Shown piece after piece: positions 1-7,922 of a stretch of 64,000 nucleotides of DNA. A program made the translations under genes and the position numbers. Origin of the DNA: Acidianus hospitalis (lineage in GTDB: Archaea > Thermoproteota > Thermoprotei_A > Sulfolobales > Sulfolobaceae); NCBI GenBank assembly GCA_046533895.1, contig JAWDOK010000005.1, positions 50,827-114,826 of the forward strand, in the 5' to 3' direction. Position 1 is the stretch's first letter; every line of letters starts with the position of its first letter. The notes below the pieces were generated by a model, which searched no databases, had not been told where the DNA came from, and saw nothing but the letters and a program-made list of their open reading frames with translations.

Positions 1-14
1 AGAGGAGAAAATTA

Positions 15-683
15 ATGAGTGTAAAAAGACAAGTACTTAGTAAAAACGAAATTTCACTAAGAATGTCAAAACTTTATGAATTACTAACAATTGCTGAAGA
101 CGCGCATGATATACTTGGCTATCCTCCAACTACTGATTTTAATTTCGTTTATGTTAAGAAAAAGACTGAAGAACTGAGCGAATACGACTTAATTAAAGAA
201 GGAAATGCACCTTACGATTATAGGCAATTATATGAGAAGATTAAGGAGCTGTACATGGAATTTCTGATTAAAGTTATGTCTAATTATGCTGACGAAACAA
301 TGAGGACACAAATAGAATATATAAATTTTGTTTTGAAATCCGGTGAATATGTCATATTTGAAGGAGATATAGATAAAGTAACGATGCCTATGCCAAGTGG
401 TATTGCATCAGTTCATACTCATCCGGGTATTTGTATATTTTCTGCACCAGATATAGAAACTGCAGATTCTTTATTTGTAAAGGGTTACGTGATCATAGCA
501 GTAATGAACAATGAGTGCATCTCTTACTTTTTAAGGAAAGGGCCTTACACTCCTGAAGATCAACAAGAGTTAAGAAAACTCCAAAAGAAAGTCAAGAAGG
601 CAAAAACTTTTGAAGAATTGAAAGATGGATATACTTCCTTTAATTCCGAGAATGTAGTATTTAGAACCCCGTTGTTTTCTTAG
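15..683 (+). CDS. JAMM/MPN-like metalloprotease-fold protein
   Basis: 222 residues. A His-Thr-His-Pro motif (H134, H136) followed by Ser-Ala-Pro-Asp (S143, D146) resembles the JAMM zinc site (HxH then SxxD) of MPN-domain deubiquitinase-like or desampylase-like peptidases. The spacing between the second His and the Ser is one residue shorter than the usual seven. The N-terminal 90 residues are helical with no family I recognise. An SD-like AGAGGA at 1-6 precedes the ATG by 8 nt, so an upstream operon partner probably lies outside the window. Its 3' end overlaps the convergent PhoU gene by 23 nt. Peptidase activity on SAMP-like modifiers is inference only. Confidence 0.6.
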   Translation: MSVKRQVLSKNEISLRMSKLYELLTIAEDAHDILGYPPTTDFNFVYVKKKTEELSEYDLIKEGNAPYDYRQLYEKIKELYMEFLIKVMSNYADETMRTQIEYINFVLKSGEYVIFEGDIDKVTMPMPSGIASVHTHPGICIFSAPDIETADSLFVKGYVIIAVMNNECISYFLRKGPYTPEDQQELRKLQKKVKKAKTFEELKDGYTSFNSENVVFRTPLFS

Positions 684-1668
684 CTATAATGTTAATGGTA
701 GTTTCAGCCAAATCTATAGAATACCTACTTATTCTTCTAAATGAATCTGATACTAAGAGAAGAGCTGATTTATGCTTTATATCACTATTAAGTATTTCAG
801 AGGAAATTTGTTTGTGTAAGTTAGCGAGCTCAACATCCCTTTCTATTATCTTATTTGCTATATCTCTTCTTTCATTTATAAATGATCCAAAAGCATCTTT
901 AAAAAGCTCTAAAGCTTTTTCCCCTAGTTCTACTGGCTTTGATGTATCAGTTTCCTTAACTTCGGGTATTAAGCTGGCTATTCTGCTTGCATGATCCGCT
1001 ATCCTTTCTATTGACTTTATTGCAGAATGAATATCGACTAGTTGTGTAATATTGTATCCTTCATCTTCTAAAATTTCAAATGATGAAACGCTCAATGTTA
1101 ATTGCCTGGAAACGTAAAAATAGAACCTATCTACCTCATCGTCTCTTTCAAGGATTTCTTTAGCTATTTCTTCGTCCTTGTTCTTTAGTGCTTCTATAGA
1201 ATCTTTGACCATGTTCTGTGCAATCGATGCCGCTCTAGTAATTGCTTTTGATATTGGTAAATCTTTCTCATTAACTAAGAATTGCACTGTAATTGCGTTA
1301 GAGTCTTCTTCTATAACTTCAGAACCTAGAAGCCTTTTTCTAATCATGTCCTTTATTATTGTCCTATCTTCTGCCTTAAGCCTACTACAGACAAAGGACA
1401 CGGTATCATATCCTGCCATATAATATGCTATAAACTCCCTTACAGCAAATGATGGAGTAGCATTTTCACAACTTATCGTCGCCTTAGTTACTCTGTTCTC
1501 TCCTACTCTAGCCTTAGGGGATAAAATTAGCCTTAAGTTATTATCTTGGAAAATCTCAATTTCGTCTCCAGGATTCAATGAGAGTTGCTTAACCCAACTT
1601 TTTGGCAAAGAAATTATATACGTAGACCCACCGGTAAGCTGAATCTTCCTAGTTATACTACTTGGCAT
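661..1668 (-). CDS. AbrB-PhoU phosphate uptake regulator
   Basis: 335 residues. The first 50 residues form a SpoVT/AbrB swapped-hairpin DNA-binding domain (motifs TGGSTYIISLPKSW and NPGDEIEI). The rest is a long helical PhoU domain in two repeats, with the typical IHSAIKSIERIADHA segment near residue 220. Archaeal AbrB-PhoU fusions are annotated as phosphate-uptake regulators, but no pst transporter is nearby, so the signal sensed is unknown. A 16-nt gap separates it from the upstream ESCRT-III gene, suggesting co-transcription. Start ATG; its C-terminal codons overlap the convergent JAMM-like gene. Confidence 0.8.
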   Translation of the reverse strand: MPSSITRKIQLTGGSTYIISLPKSWVKQLSLNPGDEIEIFQDNNLRLILSPKARVGENRVTKATISCENATPSFAVREFIAYYMAGYDTVSFVCSRLKAEDRTIIKDMIRKRLLGSEVIEEDSNAITVQFLVNEKDLPISKAITRAASIAQNMVKDSIEALKNKDEEIAKEILERDDEVDRFYFYVSRQLTLSVSSFEILEDEGYNITQLVDIHSAIKSIERIADHASRIASLIPEVKETDTSKPVELGEKALELFKDAFGSFINERRDIANKIIERDVELANLHKQISSEILNSDIKHKSALLLVSDSFRRISRYSIDLAETTINIIAKKTTGF

Positions 1669-1684
1669 ATGATAAGTATATAGC

Positions 1685-2185
1685 TCAAGTATTTATATCT
1701 ATATTTTTTCCACTCTCTCTATATTTCGCTATAGTTTTCGCTTCGTCTAAAACTTTTTTGGCCTCTTTAGAAGCACTTACTTTTATCTCGCTAGGAACGT
1801 TTATAGCACTATAAAAACCATTATATATGTCATCAACTAACGCCGAAAGTTCTGGGCTTAAGAACTCCCCATTTTTCTTTAGTTCTCTTAAAGCCTCAAG
1901 TACTGCAGGTGCATCGTTAACTATATAGCCTATATAGATTATGGTTTCAACTTTTATCTCTATAAGTTCTAGTATAATATCTAAAGTGTTAAGAAATTCT
2001 GAAATCTTTTTAAGTTGTTCTGCTTCTTTTATGTATTCTTTAGTTAGAACAGCAGAGCGAGATAAACTTTCCTGCTGAGTTAGCCTTCCTTCAATCTTTG
2101 TTTTCATAATTCTAAGCCTGTTCCTAGCTATTCTAATATCAGTAATAACATCAGCAATGTCCCTCTTCTTTTTCATAACTGACAT
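1685..2185 (-). CDS. cdvB3: ESCRT-III-like cell division protein (CdvB paralogue, CdvB3-like)
   Basis: 166 residues, almost wholly helical. It has a basic alpha1 segment (ITDIRIARNRLRIMKTKIEGR) and a long second helix, as in Snf7/CdvB proteins. It is shorter than CdvB and shows no C-terminal winged helix or clear MIM2 motif, which fits the CdvB1/B2/B3 paralogues; length and context point to CdvB3. In Sulfolobales these polymerise at the membrane during cytokinesis and vesicle budding, with the Vps4-like ATPase CdvC. It lies between a PhoU-like and an HTH gene, with gaps of about 15 nt, so it is probably in their transcript. The B3 assignment over B1/B2 is inference. Confidence 0.7.
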   Translation of the reverse strand: MSVMKKKRDIADVITDIRIARNRLRIMKTKIEGRLTQQESLSRSAVLTKEYIKEAEQLKKISEFLNTLDIILELIEIKVETIIYIGYIVNDAPAVLEALRELKKNGEFLSPELSALVDDIYNGFYSAINVPSEIKVSASKEAKKVLDEAKTIAKYRESGKNIDINT

Positions 2186-2200
2186 ATTAAGGAGAAAGAT

Positions 2201-2506
2201 TTAAGAGAGTTTAGCCTCTTTTTCTAACTCTTCAAGTACATCCCTAAATCTATAATAAAATGAAGTTAAACGATACACAGCTCCATATTTCTCTCCATCC
2301 TTTATAATTATTCCATTTTGAGTTAATACTTCCAAATGATGTATAATTGTTTTATAATCCATTCTTAGAAGAGTAGAAATTTGGTTCGCGTTAAGAGAAG
2401 AATCCTCTAAAAGTCTAATAATCCTTAACCTAGTAAGACCTCCTCTGGATGTAAAAAATAGAAATTTGAAAAGCTTCTTTACTTCCTTCCTTTCTCTTTC
2501 ACTCAT
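2201..2506 (-). CDS. ArsR-like winged-helix transcriptional regulator
   Basis: 101 residues. A winged-helix fold is visible: LTRLRIIRLLEDSSLNANQIS (helices 1-2), then LLRMDYKTIIHHLEVLTQNGII (recognition helix), then a beta wing with YGAVYRLT. The C-terminal helix is acidic and could dimerise. Such one-domain regulators are common in Sulfolobales and no ligand site (for example a Cys pair) is visible. It starts 10 nt after the lpd gene ends and runs into the ESCRT-III gene, so it could regulate or simply share that transcript. Function beyond DNA binding is not known. Confidence 0.75.
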   Translation of the reverse strand: MSERERKEVKKLFKFLFFTSRGGLTRLRIIRLLEDSSLNANQISTLLRMDYKTIIHHLEVLTQNGIIIKDGEKYGAVYRLTSFYYRFRDVLEELEKEAKLS

Positions 2507-2516
2507 CTAGAGAACG

Positions 2517-3866
2517 TTAATACACTTCTCCATATTTTAGTCTTTGCATTACTTCTGAGATTATCTCTGTCACAGTAGGATGGGAGAACAATACCTTATA
2601 AAGATCATCTACAGTAAGTCCTGCCTCAAGTGCTAAGGATAGAGTGTTTATTACTTCAGTAGCTCCTTCACCTACCATATGAGCACCAACAATTTTATTA
2701 TCAGATACAACGATTTTTAGAAAACCTTCTGTTTCGTTTAAAGTCCACGCTCTTGGAATGTCTTCCATTTTTACTGTAATTTCTTTTCCTTCAACATTAT
2801 CCTTCTTTAAGTCATCTAAAGTTTTTCCTACACTACCTATTTCTAAATCTGCAAATATGGAAATTGGAGAATATTTAGGCATTGTGGATGAAATTCCCCC
2901 TATATTGTCTCCTGCTACTATACCTTGCTTCCATGCTTTAGTTGCTGATAAAGGCATACCTGCAACATCTCCTACAGCATAATATTTAGGATTAGAAGTT
3001 TCTGCTCTATCATTAACTATTATATAACCTCTCTTATCAACATTAACGTGAACGGCTTGTAAATCAAGGCCTTCAGTATTAGGCTTTCTTCCTATAGTAA
3101 TTACCGCCAAATCTCCAGAGACTTTCTCATTTGATGAAGGTAAAGTAACGTCAAAGACTACCTTATCCTCACTTTCTATAATCTTAGAATTAGCTTGTAA
3201 GTAAATTTTTACTCCTCTTTCTTCAAGCCTCTTCTTAGTTTCGTTAGCAATGTCCTTATCAAATCCCGGCAATAGTTGGGGCATTAATTCTAAAATAGTA
3301 ACATCTCTGCCCATAGCCTTAAATAACGTAGCTAGCTCTACGCCTGCTACTCCTCCTCCTACTATTACTATTTTTTGTGGTAGAGATGGTAAGTTCATTG
3401 CTGTCCAAGGATCTAGAACGTTTTTTCCATTAAGTGGAAATGCAGGTAAAGATATTGGAGACGAGCCAGTGGCTATTACTATCTTATCTGCAGTATATAT
3501 TTTTCCATTGACATCAACTTCTCCTTCTCTCTTTATTTCTCCTTTTCCTTTTATTATTGTTATGGATCTATTTTCTAAGTTTTTGATCATTTTTCCTTTT
3601 ACGCTTTCTATTATCTTATCTTTAAACTTGGAAAGTTCCTCATAGTCTAAAGTAGCTGAGGCCTTGATCCAGATTGCCTTCTTTATTTTATTAAGAATTT
3701 TTACTGCATCTATTAAAGTCTTGGAAGGTATGCATGCTCTATTTATGCATTCTCCGCCTATTTCATCTTTTTCTATTATAGCGACTTTTTTACCTAGTTC
3801 TGCTGCTCTTAAAGCTGCTGAATACCCCCCTACTCCTCCGCCTATTACGATTACATCAAAATCCAT
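2517..3866 (-). CDS. lpdA: Dihydrolipoamide dehydrogenase
   Basis: 449 residues, a normal length for the family. An FAD Rossmann motif GGGVGG lies at residues 9-14, the redox-active disulfide is C40-x4-C45 (GGECINRACIPSK), a second nucleotide motif VGGGVAGVE near residue 165 binds NAD, and the C-terminal active-site pair HPTVTE supplies the His and Glu of the partner subunit. The enzyme reoxidises dihydrolipoyl groups with NAD+. No 2-oxoacid dehydrogenase or glycine cleavage genes are adjacent. In Sulfolobales 2-oxoacids are mostly oxidised by ferredoxin oxidoreductases, so glycine cleavage or another lipoyl use is likely. The start ATG overlaps the end of the next upstream gene by 11 nt. Confidence 0.9.
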   Translation of the reverse strand: MDFDVIVIGGGVGGYSAALRAAELGKKVAIIEKDEIGGECINRACIPSKTLIDAVKILNKIKKAIWIKASATLDYEELSKFKDKIIESVKGKMIKNLENRSITIIKGKGEIKREGEVDVNGKIYTADKIVIATGSSPISLPAFPLNGKNVLDPWTAMNLPSLPQKIVIVGGGVAGVELATLFKAMGRDVTILELMPQLLPGFDKDIANETKKRLEERGVKIYLQANSKIIESEDKVVFDVTLPSSNEKVSGDLAVITIGRKPNTEGLDLQAVHVNVDKRGYIIVNDRAETSNPKYYAVGDVAGMPLSATKAWKQGIVAGDNIGGISSTMPKYSPISIFADLEIGSVGKTLDDLKKDNVEGKEITVKMEDIPRAWTLNETEGFLKIVVSDNKIVGAHMVGEGATEVINTLSLALEAGLTVDDLYKVLFSHPTVTEIISEVMQRLKYGEVY

Positions 3867-4233
3867 GCTGTCTATTTTCTCTAGAAAGTATATAGGCTTT
3901 GAGTTCTTTAATTGTTGCTAAAACATCTTTATCTTTTACAAAGCTTTCGCAATTGATTGCAAGGTATTCTAATTCCGTGTAAACTCCGTATTTATCGTGA
4001 ATGTACTCTAACGAATGAGATAAATCTAAGTAGTCTTTTACAAACTCTTTACTGCAATTTCTATATATTATTGAAAGTATTCCAAGATCTGCAATTCTCC
4101 TCCTTTTCCCGTTTGTTAAAAGTACTCTAGTACCTATATCAACGTCTATTTCTTCAAATTCTATATTATCTTTTACTTCAATTTCACTTTCTTCACTTAA
4201 TTTAAACTTAGTTACTATTTCAGAAAGCCTCAC
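3856..4233 (-). CDS. Conserved hypothetical protein
   Basis: 125 residues, GTG start. No family recognised. It has an acidic N-terminus (EESEIEVKDNIEFEE), a short basic GKRRR turn and a helical C-terminal half with two Cys. The GTG start lies 1 bp from the ATG of the divergent taw3 gene. A TATA-like element on this strand (4265-4255, inside taw3) stands about 27 nt before the GTG, so a leaderless mRNA is likely. It overlaps the start of lpdA by 11 nt, suggesting co-transcription from here through lpdA. Confidence 0.6.
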   Translation of the reverse strand: MRLSEIVTKFKLSEESEIEVKDNIEFEEIDVDIGTRVLLTNGKRRRIADLGILSIIYRNCSKEFVKDYLDLSHSLEYIHDKYGVYTELEYLAINCESFVKDKDVLATIKELKAYILSRENRQHGF

Positions 4234-4266
4234 AATGCTTTATAAGCTAATGGAGTATATAAAATC
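4198..4266. promoter_or_regulatory. Interlocked divergent promoters of taw3 and the 125-aa gene
   Basis: The two start codons (GTG on the minus strand at 4233-4231, ATG on the plus strand at 4235) are 1 bp apart. A TTTAAAC box at 4201-4207 sits about 30 nt before taw3 but inside the neighbour's coding region. On the other strand, ATTTTATATAC (4265-4255) sits about 27 nt before the neighbour's GTG but inside taw3. Both spacings fit archaeal TATA boxes driving leaderless transcripts. Confidence 0.55.
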
Positions 4267-4867
4267 TGGAATGGATGACTGGGAATTATGGAAGAAGAAA
4301 GCATATGAAAGAATGATTAGAGATAAAGAGATAGGATATTTAGATCCAGATATTTACGATGTGCTTGTAGCATTTTTCAAGAGAGAGAAAAGTTTCACAT
4401 ACAGTAGCTGTAGCGGGAGAATAACTATTATTGATTCATATTTACCTTGGATAAGGAAAAATTCTACAATAATATTTAAAAATCACCTTGGGATAACAGA
4501 AGACGACGTAAAGGATATTCTAGAAAAACCACAAGTGTACAGGCTTTGGCTTGTATCTCAAGGTCCTATTCTTCACGTTTATACTAAAGATTGGGAGGAA
4601 GCTTGGGATATAATAAAAATAGCTAGGAATGCTGGGTTTAAGCATTCTGGAGTATTAACCGTGAACAATAAGGGAATTTTAGTTGAACTAAAAACTGGAA
4701 TAAAACTTGTTCATTTGCTTAGAGAAAATTCAGAACAACAAGTAAGTGAAGATCAAATTAAAACCATAGTAAAAATTTCCAACGAAGTATTAAAGAAAGG
4801 AAAAGATAAACTATGGGAGTTACAAAAATTAGTTGAAGAATCCTTGAAGACTAAAGTTACTGCTTGA
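4235..4867 (+). CDS. taw3: tRNA(Phe) wyosine-pathway methyltransferase Taw3
   Basis: 210 residues. The SSCSGR motif at residues 57-62 and the helical C-terminus are typical of the Taw3/Tyw3 family, which uses S-adenosylmethionine to methylate N4 of the tricyclic base at position 37 of tRNA-Phe during wyosine synthesis. Length matches archaeal Taw3. It is probably leaderless, with its TATA box inside the divergent gene. Its 3' end overlaps the convergent GTPase by 11 nt. Taw1 and Taw2 are not in the window. Confidence 0.85.
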   Translation: MLYKLMEYIKSGMDDWELWKKKAYERMIRDKEIGYLDPDIYDVLVAFFKREKSFTYSSCSGRITIIDSYLPWIRKNSTIIFKNHLGITEDDVKDILEKPQVYRLWLVSQGPILHVYTKDWEEAWDIIKIARNAGFKHSGVLTVNNKGILVELKTGIKLVHLLRENSEQQVSEDQIKTIVKISNEVLKKGKDKLWELQKLVEESLKTKVTA

Positions 4868-5846
4868 CCATTTCAAGGACTCTCTTCTTAATTTCTTCCT
4901 TCAAGTCATCTATTCCAATGTTGTTTTCCGCACTAATTTCCATGAAGTTAAGGGAATTTTCCCTTAACATTTTACTTACCTCGGCATACAGTTTTTCATC
5001 CTTAGAATCAATCTTATTTAAAGCAATAATTGCGTTCTTGTTAAATTCTAGAATTTCTCTAAGAAGATCGAATTGCTCCTTTGGAGAATATAAGGATTGT
5101 TGAGAAATATCAAATAGGAAAACAATAATTCCGTTTAAATTCTTTATCGCGTTAATAGCTTTTCTTTCTATCTGATTTCTTTCCTTCATAGGTCTATCTA
5201 ATATTCCAGGGGTGTCTATAACTTGAACCTTGATCCCGTTAATATCAAAATGTCCTACATGTATTTCTTTTGTTGTAAATGGGTAATTAGCTATTTCGGG
5301 CTTTGCGGAAGAGATCTTACTAACTAATGTAGATTTACCAACGTTTGGAGATCCGGCAATTATTACTGTAGGCATTTCTGGATCTATACTTTTCATTTTC
5401 TTCATGTTCTTAGTTAAGTCAATAATCCAATCGATACAATCTTTTCTTTTTCTAAGTAAAGAAGATACTCTACCGAATGCTTGTCTCATTAATTTATTAG
5501 CTAGAGTTTCATCGGATTTTCTTATTTCATTAATATATCTTTTTAAAATAGAGGAAGCAGTTAGAGAAGTTTTATTAATTATAGATAAGCAAATTTTGAT
5601 ATTATCAATACTTTTTCCTGCAGTTATTTCTAATGCCTCCTTATAGAATGGGTGAAGGTTGTCTATTCTAGGAAAGCTATTTACGAAATTTAAATATCTC
5701 TTAACTTGTTCGTCATAATATATAAGTCTCCTAATTTCTCTGTCTTTAATAGTATTTCCTGAAATTTTAGGTAATCTTCCTAAAACTATTTTTATTAAAT
5801 CCTCAACTTTTGGGGGACAATTTAATTTTTCAAAAGGATTTAACAT
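4857..5846 (-). CDS. NOG1-type GTPase (ribosome biogenesis)
   Basis: 329 residues. The N-terminal helical region (1-155) resembles the NOG1 N-domain. The G domain follows: G1 GSPNVGKST at 165-173, G3 DTPG, G4 NKID and a G5 SAENN. NOG1/OBG-family GTPases act in large-subunit assembly. The archaeal form lacks the long eukaryotic C-terminus. Its ATG overlaps the stop of the upstream tRNA-binding-domain gene by 7 nt, so the two are translationally coupled in one operon of translation-related genes. Confidence 0.85.
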   Translation of the reverse strand: MLNPFEKLNCPPKVEDLIKIVLGRLPKISGNTIKDREIRRLIYYDEQVKRYLNFVNSFPRIDNLHPFYKEALEITAGKSIDNIKICLSIINKTSLTASSILKRYINEIRKSDETLANKLMRQAFGRVSSLLRKRKDCIDWIIDLTKNMKKMKSIDPEMPTVIIAGSPNVGKSTLVSKISSAKPEIANYPFTTKEIHVGHFDINGIKVQVIDTPGILDRPMKERNQIERKAINAIKNLNGIIVFLFDISQQSLYSPKEQFDLLREILEFNKNAIIALNKIDSKDEKLYAEVSKMLRENSLNFMEISAENNIGIDDLKEEIKKRVLEMVKQ

Positions 5847-6178
5847 ACTCTTGTTCCTGGAGGTACGTCTCCATCTACTGTTAATAATGTAGGCTTAATT
5901 CCTTTATCTTCATCTTCTTTACAACCTGCAGCGAGTATCATCCCTTGACTTTCAAATCCTCTTATCATCTTTGGTTTTAAGTTTGCTACAACTATGACTT
6001 TTTTACCTATTAATTGTTCTGGACTGTAATACTCGGCTATTCCAGAAATTATTTGCCTTTCTTCGCTACCAAGGTCAACAATTAACTTAAGTAACCTAGT
6101 TCCTTCGATCCTTTCCGCAGATTTAATTAATCCTACTTTCAATTCCACTTTTGAAAAGTCGTCAATTGAAATTTCCAT
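5840..6178 (-). CDS. Stand-alone tRNA-binding (EMAPII/MetRS-beta) domain
   Basis: 112 residues forming a single OB-fold tRNA-binding domain: FSKVELKVGLIKSAERIEG at the N-terminus, QIISGIAEYYSPEQLIGKKVIVVANL in the middle and SQGMILAA near residue 85. In Sulfolobales it is usually annotated as the beta subunit or C-terminal domain of methionyl-tRNA synthetase, encoded apart from the catalytic subunit. It would bind tRNA and assist aminoacylation in trans. It is the first gene of its operon, transcribed divergently from purC with 117 nt between them. Confidence 0.88.
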   Translation of the reverse strand: MEISIDDFSKVELKVGLIKSAERIEGTRLLKLIVDLGSEERQIISGIAEYYSPEQLIGKKVIVVANLKPKMIRGFESQGMILAAGCKEDEDKGIKPTLLTVDGDVPPGTRVC

Positions 6179-6223
6179 GGGTTCAACTGTTCCATGTGAC
6201 TTTTAACTTTATTCTTCTATATC

Positions 6224-6243
6224 ATTTACTTGAACAAGTAAAT
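6224..6243. promoter_or_regulatory. Perfect 9-bp-arm dyad upstream of purC (candidate operator)
   Basis: ATTTACTTG, AA, CAAGTAAAT: two perfectly complementary 9-nt arms with a 2-nt centre. It lies 53-72 nt before the purC ATG, just upstream of the purC TATA box, and 46-65 nt before the start of the divergent tRNA-binding-domain gene. Position and symmetry suit a dimeric regulator acting on the purine operon, perhaps on both directions. I saw no second copy while reading the window. Confidence 0.5.
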
Positions 6244-6261
6244 AATAAAGGACAATTAGAG

Positions 6262-6278
6262 AAGAGTTTTTATACTGG
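6262..6278 (+). promoter_or_regulatory. purC operon promoter (TATA box)
   Basis: TTTTTATAC at 6267-6275 preceded by a purine-rich AGAAGAG (BRE-like). Its centre is about 25 nt before the purC ATG at 6296, so transcription should start at or within a few nt of the ATG, giving a leaderless mRNA for the whole purine operon. Confidence 0.6.
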
Positions 6279-6295
6279 TTGTGTAAATTAGCTGT

Positions 6296-7003
6296 ATGGA
6301 GACACTCATAGGAGAAGGTAAGACTAAACAAGTTTTTTCTTATGATTCTGATCACGTTCTCCTTAGATTTAAGGACACCATAACTGCGGGCGATGGAGCA
6401 AAAGTCGATATTATGGAAAATAAAGGTGTGATAAATGCTCAGACTTCTGCCTTAATTTTTAGGCTTCTTGAAAGGAACGGAATAAGAACCCATTACGTTG
6501 GCATGTACGATGAAAGGACTATGATAGCTAAGAAGTTGAAAATGATTCCTGTAGAAGTAGTTTTAAGGAATATAGCTACTGGAAGTATAGTAAAAAGGCT
6601 TCCAATAAAAGAAGGAGAAATATTTGATCCACCAATAATAGAATACTTCCTAAAGGACGACTCTAGACACGATCCCATGCTTAATTACTATCATTTAGAA
6701 TATTTCAAATTGATGAATAGAAAAGAAGCAGAAGTTGTTGAAAGCGTAATGATGAGAGTTAATGAAGTTTTACGTGATATTATAAGGAAAATGGGATTTG
6801 AGCTTTATGATTTTAAACTGGAATTCGGAAGATTAGGGAATGAGCTAATTGTTGGAGATGAAATAACTTTAGACTCAATGAGGGTAAGAGATCCAAAGAC
6901 TGGAAGGATTCTTGATAAGGATTTATACAGAAAGGGATACGATTTGAAGACAGTTAAAGAAGCTTATGAGGAATTCCTTTCAAAGCTGGAAAAGGTGGTT
7001 TGA
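6296..7003 (+). CDS. purC: SAICAR synthetase
   Basis: 235 residues. The N-terminal GEGKTKQVF, KKLKMIPVEVVLRN and later KLEFGR and GDEI-TLDS-R motifs mark phosphoribosylaminoimidazole-succinocarboxamide synthase, which joins aspartate to CAIR with ATP. Length matches archaeal PurC. It is the promoter-proximal gene of the purine operon, with its own TATA box and no leader. The stop codon TGA is followed directly by the proposed ACG start of purS, and a GGTGG motif inside its last codons probably serves as the purS SD. Confidence 0.95.
   Translation: METLIGEGKTKQVFSYDSDHVLLRFKDTITAGDGAKVDIMENKGVINAQTSALIFRLLERNGIRTHYVGMYDERTMIAKKLKMIPVEVVLRNIATGSIVKRLPIKEGEIFDPPIIEYFLKDDSRHDPMLNYYHLEYFKLMNRKEAEVVESVMMRVNEVLRDIIRKMGFELYDFKLEFGRLGNELIVGDEITLDSMRVRDPKTGRILDKDLYRKGYDLKTVKEAYEEFLSKLEKVV

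Positions 7004-7918
<915 letters not shown>

Positions 7919-7922
<4 letters not shown>

Noticed and set aside
689..994. Plus-strand open frames inside the AbrB-PhoU gene
   Set aside because: They are antisense shadows of a well-supported gene, rich in Ser/Leu as expected from reversed codons.
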